Shown here: positions 1 through 11,348 of the stretch, piece by piece
Layout: every line of letters starts with the position of its first letter
Numbering within the stretch: position 1 is the stretch's first letter
Assembly: GCA_030247885.1 (NCBI GenBank)
Contig: JAPDRO010000001.1
Coordinates: forward strand, 1-64,000
DNA length: 64,000 bases
Source of the DNA: Taxawa tesnikishii (nom. ined.)
Lineage: Eukaryota > Ascomycota > Dothideomycetes > Dothideales
Direction: 5' to 3'
Translations under genes and position numbers: made by a program
Notes under the pieces: generated by a model
What the model was told of the DNA's origin: nothing
Databases searched by the model: none
What the model saw: the letters and a program-made list of their open reading frames with translations, nothing else

Positions 1-116
1 CCTAACCCTAACCCTAACCCTAACCCTAACCCTAACCCTAACCCTAACCCTAACCCTAACCCTAACCCTAACCCTAACCCTAACCCTAACCCTAACCCTA
101 ACCCTAACCCTAACCC
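1..116. repeat. Telomere repeat tract (CCCTAA)n
   Basis: About nineteen perfect CCCTAA units run from the first base, so the window begins at a chromosome end and the G-rich TTAGGG strand is the minus strand. TTAGGG is the standard telomere repeat of filamentous ascomycetes. No variant units are seen. Confidence 0.98.
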
Positions 117-157
117 ACTCACTCACTCACTCACTCACTCACTCACTCACTCACTCT
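117..157. repeat. (ACTC)n tetranucleotide tract abutting the telomere
   Basis: About ten ACTC units follow the last telomere repeat directly. Telomere and subtelomere therefore meet without a gene or transition sequence. The tract decays into irregular TTACTC and ACTC words by about position 195. Confidence 0.9.
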
Positions 158-1326
158 TATTCTTACTCATTCTTACTCTCACTCACTCACTCTCTTTTTC
201 AATGTTTTTTCTCTTTCTACTTTATTTCTTTCTTTCTATTTTATCTCTCTACTTCTTTTATTCTTCTTATATCTTATTACTCTACTACTTTATTACTTTA
301 CTACTCTATTACTCTACTATTCTATTACTCTACTATTTTATTACTCTATTATTTTATTACTTTACTACTTTACTACTTTATTATTTTATTACTTTATTAC
401 TATATTTTTATTACTTTCTTATTCTTTTTAAATATTACTTTAACTCTACTAATTTATTATTCCATTCTTATATTACTATATCTCTATTACTTTACTCCTT
501 ATCTTTTACTATAAATCTCTTATTTTAACTTTTTTCTTTTATTTCTTTTCTTTCTTTTATTTTATCTCTTCTTATTTTCCTATTTTTTACTTTTATTCTA
601 TTTCTATATTATTATATCCCTATTACTTAAACTTTCTTTCTTTATTCCTTCCTTATTATAACTCTTATTTTCTAACTTACTTATTTTATTCCTTCTCTTT
701 TTATTACCTTTTCTTTTTATTATCTTCTTTTTCTTTTATATTATCCTCCCTTACTTTACTTTCCTTTTTACTTTTTTTCTCTTATTCTTAACTAATCTCC
801 TTTTTCTTTTTATATTCCACTATTTTACTTTAATTTCTTTTACTTTACTATTAAATCTATTAGTTTTTCTTTTTCTTTCTTTTATCTTTTTTATCTTAAG
901 AGATATATCTTTTTCTCTTTAAAATATTATACTTGTTATAGAGAGAAATATTACCTTTTTTTTTGAAAATCCTATATAGAGAAATATTGTTCCTTTCTTT
1001 AAAACTTAGCTTTTCTATGATTATCGTCTTCTTCATTTATATACTTACTTTTTACCCTTATTTATCTAAACCCTAACTCTTAGTTCTATATTATCCTATA
1101 TAATCCCTAAGGTTTAAGAAGAACTTTATTATACTTTAGGATTCTTTCTTAACTTCTTTATAACTTAGCTTAAGTCTATTTAACTAAGTTACTTTCCTTA
1201 TCTATTAGACTTCTTCTTAACTACTCTAACTAACTTATTATTAGGCGTTTACTTTTTGTTAGGACTCTTTCTTGCTTGTCGGAGCTAGTAAGGACCTAAC
1301 GTATTTACCTCTTAAGCTATTATCTA
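158..1326. other. Pyrimidine-rich subtelomeric low-complexity DNA, no gene
   Basis: The plus strand is almost entirely T, C and A, with G nearly absent up to about position 930. The composition then becomes AT-rich with TAACTT- and CTTAA-type words. An imperfect telomere-like word (AAACCCTAACTCTTAG) lies near 1066-1082. Long open frames here come from the skewed composition and encode only Leu/Tyr/Phe/Ile runs. I see no gene. Confidence 0.8.
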
Positions 1327-1431
1327 TTTTTTTCCTTCGCTACTTCTTCTGTTTTTTCCTTCACTACTTCTTCTGTTTTTTCCTTCACTACTTCTTCTGT
1401 TTTTTCCTTCACTACTTCTTCTGTTTTTTCT
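1327..1431. repeat. 24-bp minisatellite, four units plus a partial
   Basis: Four tandem 24-bp units (GTTTTTTCCTTCACTACTTC followed by TTCT) start at 1327, 1351, 1375 and 1399, with a partial fifth. Only the first unit differs clearly (CGCTAC for CACTAC). The period is a multiple of three and all three minus frames stay open across a unit; one reads as a Glu/Lys/Val-rich octapeptide. It lies just past the stop of the helicase on that gene's 3' side, so it may be 3'UTR or a lost C-terminal tail. Confidence 0.9.
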
Positions 1432-1470
1432 TATAGGTCGTTGCTATTAGTTGTCTCTGACCTCGCTATC

Positions 1471-4400
1471 TTAGAACGACAATAAAGCCTTTGCCGCTAC
1501 TCTGACTCCCTGTACCGCCATTCCGCCTCCAAATCTTGTCTCCTCTCCCAACCAGTCAAAGAAATCCTCCACCCCGGCGAATCTGCGCCGGAAGTGGTCC
1601 TCTAGCCATCTGGCTCCTCCGGCGCTCACGAATATCCCGTAACAGAGCGGCAGGACCACGTCTCCGTGCTCACACGCTTCTTCCTTACTGGTCTTGCTGA
1701 GCTCAGCCCTTTGGCAGATGGACTGAGGGTTTAGGCACCAGAAGCAGCTCGTGTACGGACGCAACCACTTTCGTCCGCGTGTCTCGTGCCGCTGCCGTAC
1801 TCGACTGCGCTCGTGAAACACCTCATGCCGCCGGGCACACTTGGAGAACTCGTGCTTCCATTCCTCGTCCATCGCACGGCAGAGCAAGCATGTCCCGCGC
1901 ACGCTGGCCAGGTCCAGACGGTAGTTGACAAGTTCGGAGTGAGCCTGCAGCCGCTCTTGCTGGATGAGATCGAGTCCGGTGTGGGCGGTCTGCCGTCTTG
2001 TCGCGTCCGAGGCTGCGATTGATCCTCGTGAGCCGCTTTGCAGACGTCGCAAGCCACGTCTTCCGGCATGCACCACCTTCGGTGCTGAGCGAGATCGAGG
2101 TGTTCGCTCAGCGAAGTTCGGAAACATTGCTCGCCTCGTAAGTACTTGTGCACGGCCTGCTTGTCCCGTCGCTTGCGAAGTGACACGTCGTCCCTGCAGC
2201 TGCCCGTCTGCTCCGAACCGACGTCGACGTCGTCTTCGAGCTGTGCCTGCCACGTCGCCGGCAGGAGAACCATCGAGTACGCCTCCATCCCGTCGCGGCC
2301 GGCCCGACCCGACTCCTGCGCGAAGGTGACCAACGAGTCCGGCTCCCTACGTTCATGACCAGACGTACATGAGCGTGGTCGAAGCCTTCGGCAAGAGCGG
2401 TCGTGGCAACGAGATACGGGCGGTCGGAGGTATGGATCCAGCGATCAACGATGAGCTTCTTCTGTTCCGGCGTTCCGCTCTTTGCGGTGTATGCAGCACA
2501 ACCAAGCAGTTGGCACAGGCTGTCCGCGTCCTCACACGTTCGGACGTATAGGACGATCTTGTCACGGGAATGATCGAACAGGTCGGAGTCGCGCCACGCG
2601 TCTTGCGCTTCGACCGCACTCTGCTCCAGAAGGCTGCCTTTGCGAGGGTCTGCCCTGCGGACCATGTAGAATATGTTGGGTCGGTTGCTCGATGCTCTGA
2701 TGGTTGTCGGACGGTAGAGGTAGTTGCGCTCCTCAAACTCCTCTTCATGGACGGAGGCAGTGTGGCTGTCAGGTAGACAAACTGCGTCCTGAGATTGCGG
2801 ACCGCAGTAAGGTCGACGATGCTCGATCGGTAGTCAACGGCAGTCACCGTCAGGTGGCATTCGTCGATCACGATTCGATCGAGTTTCTGCTGGACGATCA
2901 GGCTTCGTGCGTATTTCGTGAAGTGTGTTGTGGCCGCAGCCTCAACGCTGACGATTATCAGCGATGCTTCTCGACTTTCTCCCGGCAACCATTCGAGGTG
3001 AGCGATGTTCAGTTCCCGTATCCGCCGAAGCAGGTCTGCCCGAAGGGATACGAGCGGCACGATGAGGATGGTGATCCCGGCATCAGGCAGCGTACACGGC
3101 AACATGAAGGACAGGCTCTTTCCGGCTCCGGTTGGCAAGATGGCCACCACCTGCTCCGTCCACGACATGATCGTGGTGAGGGTCTGTTCCTGCTCCCTCG
3201 ATTTCCACATCATTCTCTGGTTGCCGTAGAGCTTTCTGAGCCCTTCCAGCAGAGCCTCTGCCGACCACGGTTTGCGGGGCCGATAGACACCCTTGGCAAG
3301 TCGTTCCTTCAGTCGACACTCTTCTCCGTCCCTCTTTCGCTTCTTGCCTTTTAGCATCGTCTCCACTCCCCAGAAGTCCTGCCACAACGTTGACGCGCGA
3401 AGTCCCATTCGGATCAGCCCGTCCCACACGTTGCCGAAGGTCGCTCCCGTCTGATTGGCATACGCCCTGTTGACCGTGCGTGTCTTGTGGTTGCGCTGTC
3501 TCGTCATCGCTCGGATATCCTCCTCCATCTCCTCGGCGTCCTCGTCGTCTTCGTTGACTTCGAAGCAGCCTATGTTGCTCGCAAACTTGGTCTTGACGAT
3601 GGCCACGCTCATCTGGCGCCAGTTGGAAACGTGAAGCCGGGGTGTGCACGCCCGAGCACTGGCTTCCTCCAGACAACGACTCAACCGTCCTTCGCCCCAC
3701 ACCTTCCGTCTTTCTCCCACAAGAACGAGGAGAGCAGTGCCTTTGGTGATTGCTGCCGCAGAAAGACCTGTCGTAGCGGCACGACATAGACGAGGTAATC
3801 CAGCAACAGGTCGCCCACCGGATTGGCGAGAAACCGGATGTTTTCCTTGTACCTGCCCGTCTGCTGCTGACCTTTGTGGTATTTGACATGTATCATGACA
3901 CGATCGTGGCGGAGTGTGATGGATCGTCGTCGTTGCGTGTTCCGCCAGGTCATGGAGAAGAACTCGCTTTCGCGGATGGGCTGACCGCCACTGATGTGAA
4001 CGAGGACACACAAGCGTTTCAAGAACTCCTGCACAGTTGCCTCGTAGCCGGCTAGCGCACTGTCCCTCCAAACGAAGCCGCTCGCTGATCGACGGTCTTG
4101 CTGAAGGAAAAGGCGGCACAGTTGCTCGGAACGCTCAACGGCGGCCAACAGAGCTTTGTCCGTCCCCTCAGCAGGAGAGCGTTGTCACGATGCTGGATCA
4201 AGCTCCAGCCGACGGTATCGACGTTGCCGCTATCTCTAAGCGCCCAAGACTGCATGCGGCGTAGGTCCTTCTGACCCAGCAGCAAGTCGTCGTACAGTAG
4301 CCGTTCGCACTCACGGTATTCGGAGAGCAGTAGCGTGGGGATCTGGTCCATACGCAGCTCTGTATCTTCGTATGTCAGGACCTGTTCGCTTTCGTCCCAA

Positions 4401-5900
4401 CAGGCCTCATGATCACCCACGCTGTCCTTCGAGATGCGAAACAGCAACAGGCGCCAGCGGAGTATCTCCCCATCGGCGTCTCGGCCGTCTGCTGCAGATA
4501 ACTCTCACAGCATTCCTTGACGAGCGCGAGCGTTTCTCCCCACCCTGCCGCTCTTTGCGAGCACAGTCATAGAAGATCAGCAGCTGCGCGACCCATATCA
4601 TCGCAGACAGACTGCTGTTGAAGTTGCCGGGTTCCATCCAGCCTTGCGTAGACGGCTTGATGCTTAGCATCGCGCAGAAGCTCACTATTGGCGAGCGGTA
4701 CCGTCGGGCTCCGGTAGTGTGACGGATAACGAGCATCCATAACTCAACCAGCCCATCTCTCAGTTGGCCCTTGATCCCTTCACCCGTGCCCGTCGCTCCC
4801 CGTTCTGCTAACCGACGGAGGTTATGCCACACCACCCTTTGCTTGTCCGTCGGTTCGATCACGTCCTCTGGCCGGATCGTCTCCTCCGAGTCAGCACTGA
4901 AGTGGTACTCGTCACAGATCGCCACTCGCTCCAGGTACGACAGGAACTGTGACGCCAGCTTGAAGTAGACCTTGAGCGTGCCGGGCTCCTTGTAAGGATC
5001 GAACGGCCGAACCTTCCCAATCGACTCGACCTGCGACGACTGGAACCGACTGAGAACGACGCGACATGGCCAAGTGAGCATACAGTCGGGTCCGTCGAAA
5101 CACCAGCCGTGCGCCTCCCTGAGCACGTCCTCCATCGCATCGACGATCGTCCGCAGAGGACATCCTTCGTCTCGCGAGGGCACGGCGATCGCTGCTCGGA
5201 TCTCGTCTTTCTTCAAGCCGCAGACATGGTCGACGATGCCGGTCTCTCTGAGCCATGGTACCACGGTAGAACGATGCTCGTCGAATCCGCGGACACGGTT
5301 GGCCGCAGATGCGGCGTCGCGCTCTGCCTGAAGGATGTCTTCTTCTTGCGTCCGGAAGAAGTCACGCTGGTGACCGGCTCGCCTCCGACCGCAAATCTCC
5401 AGGTCCGCTACTTGGACCTCGAAGTACCTCTGCCAGCTTCCGACCTTGAAGAAACGCTGACAGGCGCGGTCGCAAGACCACAGCTTGTTGTGGGTATGGA
5501 CCTGCTTCAAACGAGCATCGCCGCCTCGCTTCTGTCCGTTGACCCAGCCGTGTTGCCGCTCACAATGATCTTGCATGCCACGCGGAGTGCGGCATATATA
5601 GGGACAAAGCCTGCCTTCGCCATCTTTCCCGCCACACTTCAAGCCGTCGAAGTACACCGGAAGTCCCGTTACGGGAGGCTCTGTTGCTGCTGGATAGATG
5701 ACATCTGCCTCGACTTGCGCAAGTTCGGTAAAAGACCCGACTTTGGCAATAATGTCCCGCCGTTGTTGTAAGCTGAGACGCTTGTGATGCACACGAAGAT
5801 GTTTGGCGAGCTGCGAAGGTACGACTGCATACTGACAATGGATGCAAACAAGGATGCGGTGCTGGGCGACTACTTGGAAGAGACGATGAAAATCATCCAT
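1471..5900 (-). CDS. Telomere-linked RecQ-type helicase with N-terminal zinc-finger/OrsD-like region; frame interrupted
   Basis: This is a large subtelomeric helicase read toward the telomere from the ATG at 5900. The N-terminal part has Cys/His zinc-finger-like motifs (CIHCQYAVV...HLRVHH near residue 20, and a later CPYIC...CERQH) like OrsD/DUF3505-containing helicases. The helicase core at about 3.3-2.2 kb has Walker A (LPTGAGKS), a DECH box, the motif III sequence TATLPP and motif VI QESGRAGRDG, an order typical of RecQ. Homology passes through all three minus frames with about seven frame changes (for example near 4530, 4470, 4150, 3705, 2740, 2345 and 2000). Most are explained by one missing base in a short G, C or A run, the same defect seen in other genes here. 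Such TLH genes are a standard component next to fungal telomeres. The family call is firm; whether the gene is intact is unknown. Confidence 0.88.
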
Positions 5901-6240
5901 CTGAGTCTTGGCTTGCCTTCACGGCTGCCATACTTGCGAGGCCAGACATAGCTATATTACCTTTCTAAGGATTTAAAGGATCCATGTGATGCTCAGGATC
6001 AATTGTTTAGAGCGTACTGATCACGTCGCATAGACACAGGGCTGGTCTTTGTTTGGAGAGGCCGCCCTGCGAAAATGCGGGAGTGGCCTATGCACAAGGC
6101 GCCTCATCTTTTTCCTTTTAAGACCGCCGCCCTTGATGTTCCATGTATATGGCATATATATGAGTGGTGTTTGGCATGCAGAGAGAATAACCTTATGACA
6201 GTATAGTGTGTGGGTTTCGAGAAGGTTGGGGCTCGGGAAG
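5901..6240. other. Intergenic, 5' side of the telomere-linked helicase
   Basis: This is mixed-composition, non-RIPed DNA upstream of the helicase start, with ordinary CA and TG content. It probably holds the helicase promoter. I recognise no gene or RNA. Confidence 0.6.
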
Positions 6241-6343
6241 GCAAACGAATCGTGGTCAACAGGTGCAAACGAATCGTGGTCGTTCCTCTAACCCTTAGGG
6301 TTATAGCCCACGCAAAAGCAAACGAATCGTGGCCATTCGTTTG
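6241..6343. repeat. Three 17-bp direct repeats around a head-to-head telomeric motif
   Basis: GCAAACGAATCGTGGTC occurs at 6241 and 6265, and with final CC instead of TC at 6318. Between the second and third copies sits CTAACCCTTAGGGTTA (6288-6303), one CCCTAA-type unit meeting one TTAGGG-type unit head to head. The third copy is followed by ATTCGTTTG, the reverse complement of CAAACGAAT, giving a 9-bp stem with a 7-base loop. The set sits exactly where normal DNA passes into the RIP block. Confidence 0.85.
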
Positions 6344-6379
6344 ACTTCTACGAGTAGTAAAACTAAGGTAGGAATCTTA

Positions 6380-9050
6380 ACGTAGGAAAATATAGTTTTT
6401 AGCTAAGTTAAAATAACTATCTCTTACTCCTTCTATTATAGTTCTTTTAGTAGAGACTCTTCTTACTAAGTTATATAAAACTCCTCCTAATCTATAGTCT
6501 TAGGAAGCTCCTCTTATTATAGTATATCCTTATAAATACTTAGTATAAGCTCTATTAACTACCTCCTTAGTCTACTAATTAGCCTCCTTTAAGGTACTAT
6601 ATTTAGAGTAGATTTAACGGGTATATTAAGCTTAATATTTCTTCCCTTTTATCCTTAAAGAACTTAATTACTTTACTTATAATTATCTTTCTTATATCTA
6701 GTACTTAGAGCTTCTATTACTTAGTAGTACTTTTAATATAACTTATAAAGACTTTAACTTTACCTTTATTTATTAGCTTATTTTATCTTAAGAATAAAGG
6801 TAGGGATTTTAAGTTTATATAAGTAATAACTTTATAACTTTAGACTTTAATATAGTCGATTAATAAGGTAATTTTAGTAAAAGCTTCCTTAGAACTAAGT
6901 TATTTACTATTAATAACTAGTCCGTTAGATATAAGGTTTCTAAGGTAAATATTAGTTTATATTACTTCGAACTAAAACTCGTTTAGTAGCCTTACGTCCT
7001 TAAGTATTACCCTTATATTAAACTCTATAGTCTAGTTACTTCTTTTAATAACTCTATTTTATAAAGATATCTAAGTAATAGTAAACTATAATTAGATTCC
7101 CTCTTATTTCTCTTACTCTTAAAAGACTTCCTTTAGTTTAAGAGTATTATTACTTTTAATAGCCTTAAGCTTAACTTTACCTTAGAGTTTCGCCTTTTTC
7201 TTTTATTACTAAAGGTAAGTAAGAGCTTTATCTCTAGTCCTTAGTCTATAAATCTAGGCTTTCTTTAAGTAGTTATTTATAATAAGAAGGAATATAATAT
7301 ACTCTTACTATAATAGTTCGAATAGTTTATAAATATTTATATAAACTAGGTTAAGTACCTTTAGCTTTCTTATTAAGAGAAGTCCCTTCTTATTCCTAAT
7401 CTTAGTAAGCATATAAATCTTATATTAATAGCTTTTATTAATTTAGATTAGTTTAGTAAGTATTATAACTTTATATAAGTTACTAATCTTTTTAGCCTTA
7501 AGATAAGTAAGCCTTTTATACTATAGTTAGTATCTTTACTTTTAGGCTATATCTTTTACTAGTACCTTTTCGGGACTATTTATTAGATCTTTATATAGCT
7601 CTAGGAGCTATATAATATTTACCTTAGCTTCTATTAGTAAATCCTTAGGTATATTAGCTAGCTAATTACTTAGCTCTTAGAGCTATATAGATTTTACCTA
7701 TTAGTAGGTAATTTTATCTCGTAAATTTAATAGAATAAAACTTTAATAAGTACTTAATATAGCTCGAAACGTATATTAATTATTCGGTAAGGTAATCTTA
7801 TTTATAATGTAAATACTACCTTTATACTTTACCTTTACTATAATATTTCCTTATTTATCTTTTAGGTATATACTATCTTTATTAAAGGTCCTATAAAGTC
7901 TACTCTTATATATTTTCCTTTTAAATATTAAGTTAACTTTAAGATTAAAAATATAAAGTATCTTTAATAAAAGGATTAAGTTCTTATTCTTATTTATTAT
8001 TTCTACTATACCTTAGTAGTTTAAGAATAAAACTCCTCCTCTTATTATAATCTTTTATTTTAAGATATCTCGAAGTAGTCCCTTAAATAACTAGAGCTAG
8101 TTAGTTATATATAAACTTATACTAATATTAAAGGCCTAGCTTTAGTAGGGAACTTTACTTCTTACTTCCTTAAAGAAATAAGTAACCTCCTTAATAAGGT
8201 CTATAGACTCTTAATCTTAGCTTAATAGGTTTAACTCTATAGTTTAAGATCTACTTAAAGTTAAAGTTTCCTTAACTTTAAAGGCTTTATACTTCCTCTT
8301 TTTACTTTAAGCTTATTCTTTTTACTTTAAGTTTATAACTTCCTTATAGAGCTTATTAATTAGGTTTATTATATCGTTATTACTCCTCTTTAGCTTAGCT
8401 TAAAACCTCTTTTATTTCCTTTTATTCTTTACTATAGTCTTTATATCTTTAAGAAAGAGGTAGTTTTTTAGCTAGTAGTTATTATTATAAAGATAATACT
8501 TAGCTTAATTTAGTAACTAGAATCTCCTTCTATTAGACGTCTTTTATTATTAATACCTTTTAGTAAGAAGAGTAAATTAGCTAGCCTTAGTCTTAAGAGA
8601 AGCTTCTTTCTCTTAAAGCTTAAGGATTAACTCCTTAATTAGTAGATTTATTTAAGTATTAATAGTATTTCTTACGATAGTATATTTATTTAGTAAAGCT
8701 TAAAGTAACTACTAGAGTCTCTTACTTAGCTTCTTAATAGTCGTTATATTTAGTTAAGTAGTAGCTACCCTCTTACTTAGCTTAGTTAGTTAAGTTTATA
8801 CTTTATTTATAGTTATTTTTAGGCTTATCTTATAGTTAATAAAATCCTATAAGTACTACTTTATTATTATTTGAAGCTTATTTAAGTATTTGTTCCTTAG
8901 CTCCTTTTATTTAGCTATAGCTATATTTAGGTCCTTAATTTAGTCTTAGTTATCCTTACTAATATAGATAGTAATTTAGTATTTAGCTTTCGTATTAGTT
9001 TAAATATAAGATAAGAAAGTAGGAAGTTATATAACTATTATAAACTCTTT
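6380..9050 (-). mobile_element. Ty1/copia-like LTR retrotransposon fossil, RIP-degraded
   Basis: The minus strand keeps a faint copia-type integrase-like signal at about 6880-7390, with gag-like coding texture at higher coordinates (upstream on this strand). Nothing resembling reverse transcriptase was seen below about 6400, so the element seems to be cut off at the block edge. No LTRs were found. It is broken throughout with very many breaks, and its ends are approximate. It is old in the sense of being fully RIPed; divergence cannot date it because RIP acts fast. Confidence 0.45.
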
Positions 9051-9390
9051 CTTTAGAGTTAAAGATAAAGTTATCGTTTATATACCTTTCTTTTCTTTTA
9101 ATTTATTTCTAATAATAAACTAAATATTCTCTCCTATTAACTACTCTCTTATAAGTATAAACTATCTCTCTAAATTTCCTCTTATAAGAATAAAAATAAG
9201 CCTCTTCTTACTAAAGAATTCGTCTATTAAGCTTATTATAGTCGTTTATATAAATTAAAATAGTATAATAGAATCGAATTAATATAAAAGGGAAAGTAAT
9301 AAGTTAGTAGACTTTAGTATCTATAGAAGTAAGGTAGGCTCTATAATACTTAGTAAACTTATAATAGTAAAGAACTTTACTTAGTATAAC

Positions 9391-9610
9391 TAGTCTTATT
9401 ACTTATTATAGCCCTTCTAGTTATTATACCTTATAGTACTTAGTCTTACTACCTTATAGTCCTTCTAAGTACTAGTATACTTTTATAAGTAGTCTTACTA
9501 CTTTTAATAGCTCTTTTATATATAGGAATTATATTAGTCTTACTACTTATAGTAGCCCTTTTAATATAGGTATTAATTATACTAGTCTTACTACTTATTA
9601 TAGCCCTTTA
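9391..9610. repeat. Degenerate minisatellite, period about 43-50 bp
   Basis: The phrase TAGTCTTACTACTTATTATA, followed by GCCCTT, recurs in five decayed copies beginning near 9391, 9441, 9490, 9534 and 9583. Unit length varies and the differences are mostly transitions and small indels, as expected of a tandem array mutated by RIP. It has no coding sense. Confidence 0.65.
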
Positions 9611-11348
9611 AGTACAAAATATACTATACTTAATTAAGTAGTAAGCTATTATAAACTCGGGCTTATAACTAGTTAAACTAAGTACTTAACTATAACTAAA
9701 TATATAGTAGAACTAACTATAACTTATTAATTAATTAAGCTATTTATAACGGTAGCTAGGAGATAAAGAAATTCCCTACTTAACTTAATAAGTTATATAA
9801 CTATCTATCTAGACTAGGTAGCTATTATCTTATAATATTTTTTTTTTATTTAGTTTATATACGTTATATTCTTCCTTTTTTCTTTATACTTCCTCCTTAT
9901 TACTACTTACTTATCTACTATTACTTTCTTATCTATATATTCGTTTAATATTACTCTTTAATATATCTTTTTATCTTTACTTTTCTTCTTTTATATATAC
10001 CTTTCTATTAATTCTTTCCTTACTTATTCTTTCGCTCCTTTTCTAGCTTTTTCTACTTTATTATCTTTACTATTTTTACTAATTATTACTACTACTTCGC
10101 TCTTTTACTTATCTTAACTTACCCTTTTACTTTCTTATATATACTCCTCGAAATTTCGTAGCTTATTCGCGTATATTATTACTCTAATATTTAGAATATT
10201 TATCTCTAACTTTAATATACTTATTACTATTATTACTTACTATTTACTTAATATAAAATCCTCGAATTTTTCCCTCTTTATATTTACCTTATTATAATAT
10301 ACGTTTACGCTTAACTCGTTCGCTAACCTCTTTACCTTATTAACTATATTATAATATATAATTACCTTACTTAACTAGTACTATTAGTATTTCCTCCTTA
10401 TAAACTCTACTATAAACTCCTCGCGCTTTTACTACGTTTCCCTTTTACTTTTACTACTTTATACTTAATTCTCTTCCTCGTCGTCTTTACCTTAAATATC
10501 TCTACTTCCCCTTACTCTAATATATTTTCCTCTATAACTCTACTTCCTTTAATAGTAATAACGTTATCGTTAATAATACTATTTATACCTTTATATTTAC
10601 TAACTTACCTATTTAACTTATACGCTTATAGAAACCTAAATTATCGTTTAAAATAACGTAATACTCGTCGATTATAATCCTATTTAACTTCCTCTTTACT
10701 CGGTTTATATACGTATTAAACTCTTTATTAACTACTAACTTTAATATTATAAATACTATTATTACGTCCTCTACTTACTAGTACGCTTTCTACTTTATAT
10801 ACGTAATACTTACTTACTTATAATGCTATATTATATTCTACTATAATACTACTAATAGTACTATTATAACTATTAACTTACTTAGTATATATATTACTAG
10901 TAATATAAATAATATATTCTTACTTTTTCCCGTTACTATAATTACTATTACCTTAGGCTTACTTTATATAATCGCTTCTATTACTAGCTTCTACGTACCT
11001 TTAAACTTTACCTTTAGCTTTATTATTTCCTTTAACTACGCCTTCGCGTCTATAATATATAATAACTTTTATTTAGTTACGCGCGCCTATTTCGCTTAGT
11101 CTTCTTACGCTATTACTAGCTTTCTTATCTTACGTTTCTACTTCGTCTTCCCTTTATATTATTACTTTTCCTCTTCTTTTACTACTAATATAAACCTTAA
11201 AAATACGTACTATATAGTACTAAATTACTTAAACTACTTCTTCCTTTCTACTATACTACTATTTATTTTATTTAATAACTTAGCGTATATTATACTTACT
11301 ATATACGACGTATATTTTACTTACTTATTTATAATTAACTTTAACTTA

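Noticed and set aside
202-528. 108-codon open frame rich in Leu, Tyr and Phe
   Set aside because: It is a product of the pyrimidine-rich low-complexity subtelomere; no real protein texture.
1786-3354. Several plus-strand open frames over the helicase
   Set aside because: They are antisense shadows of the GC-rich helicase coding strand, with no motif of their own.
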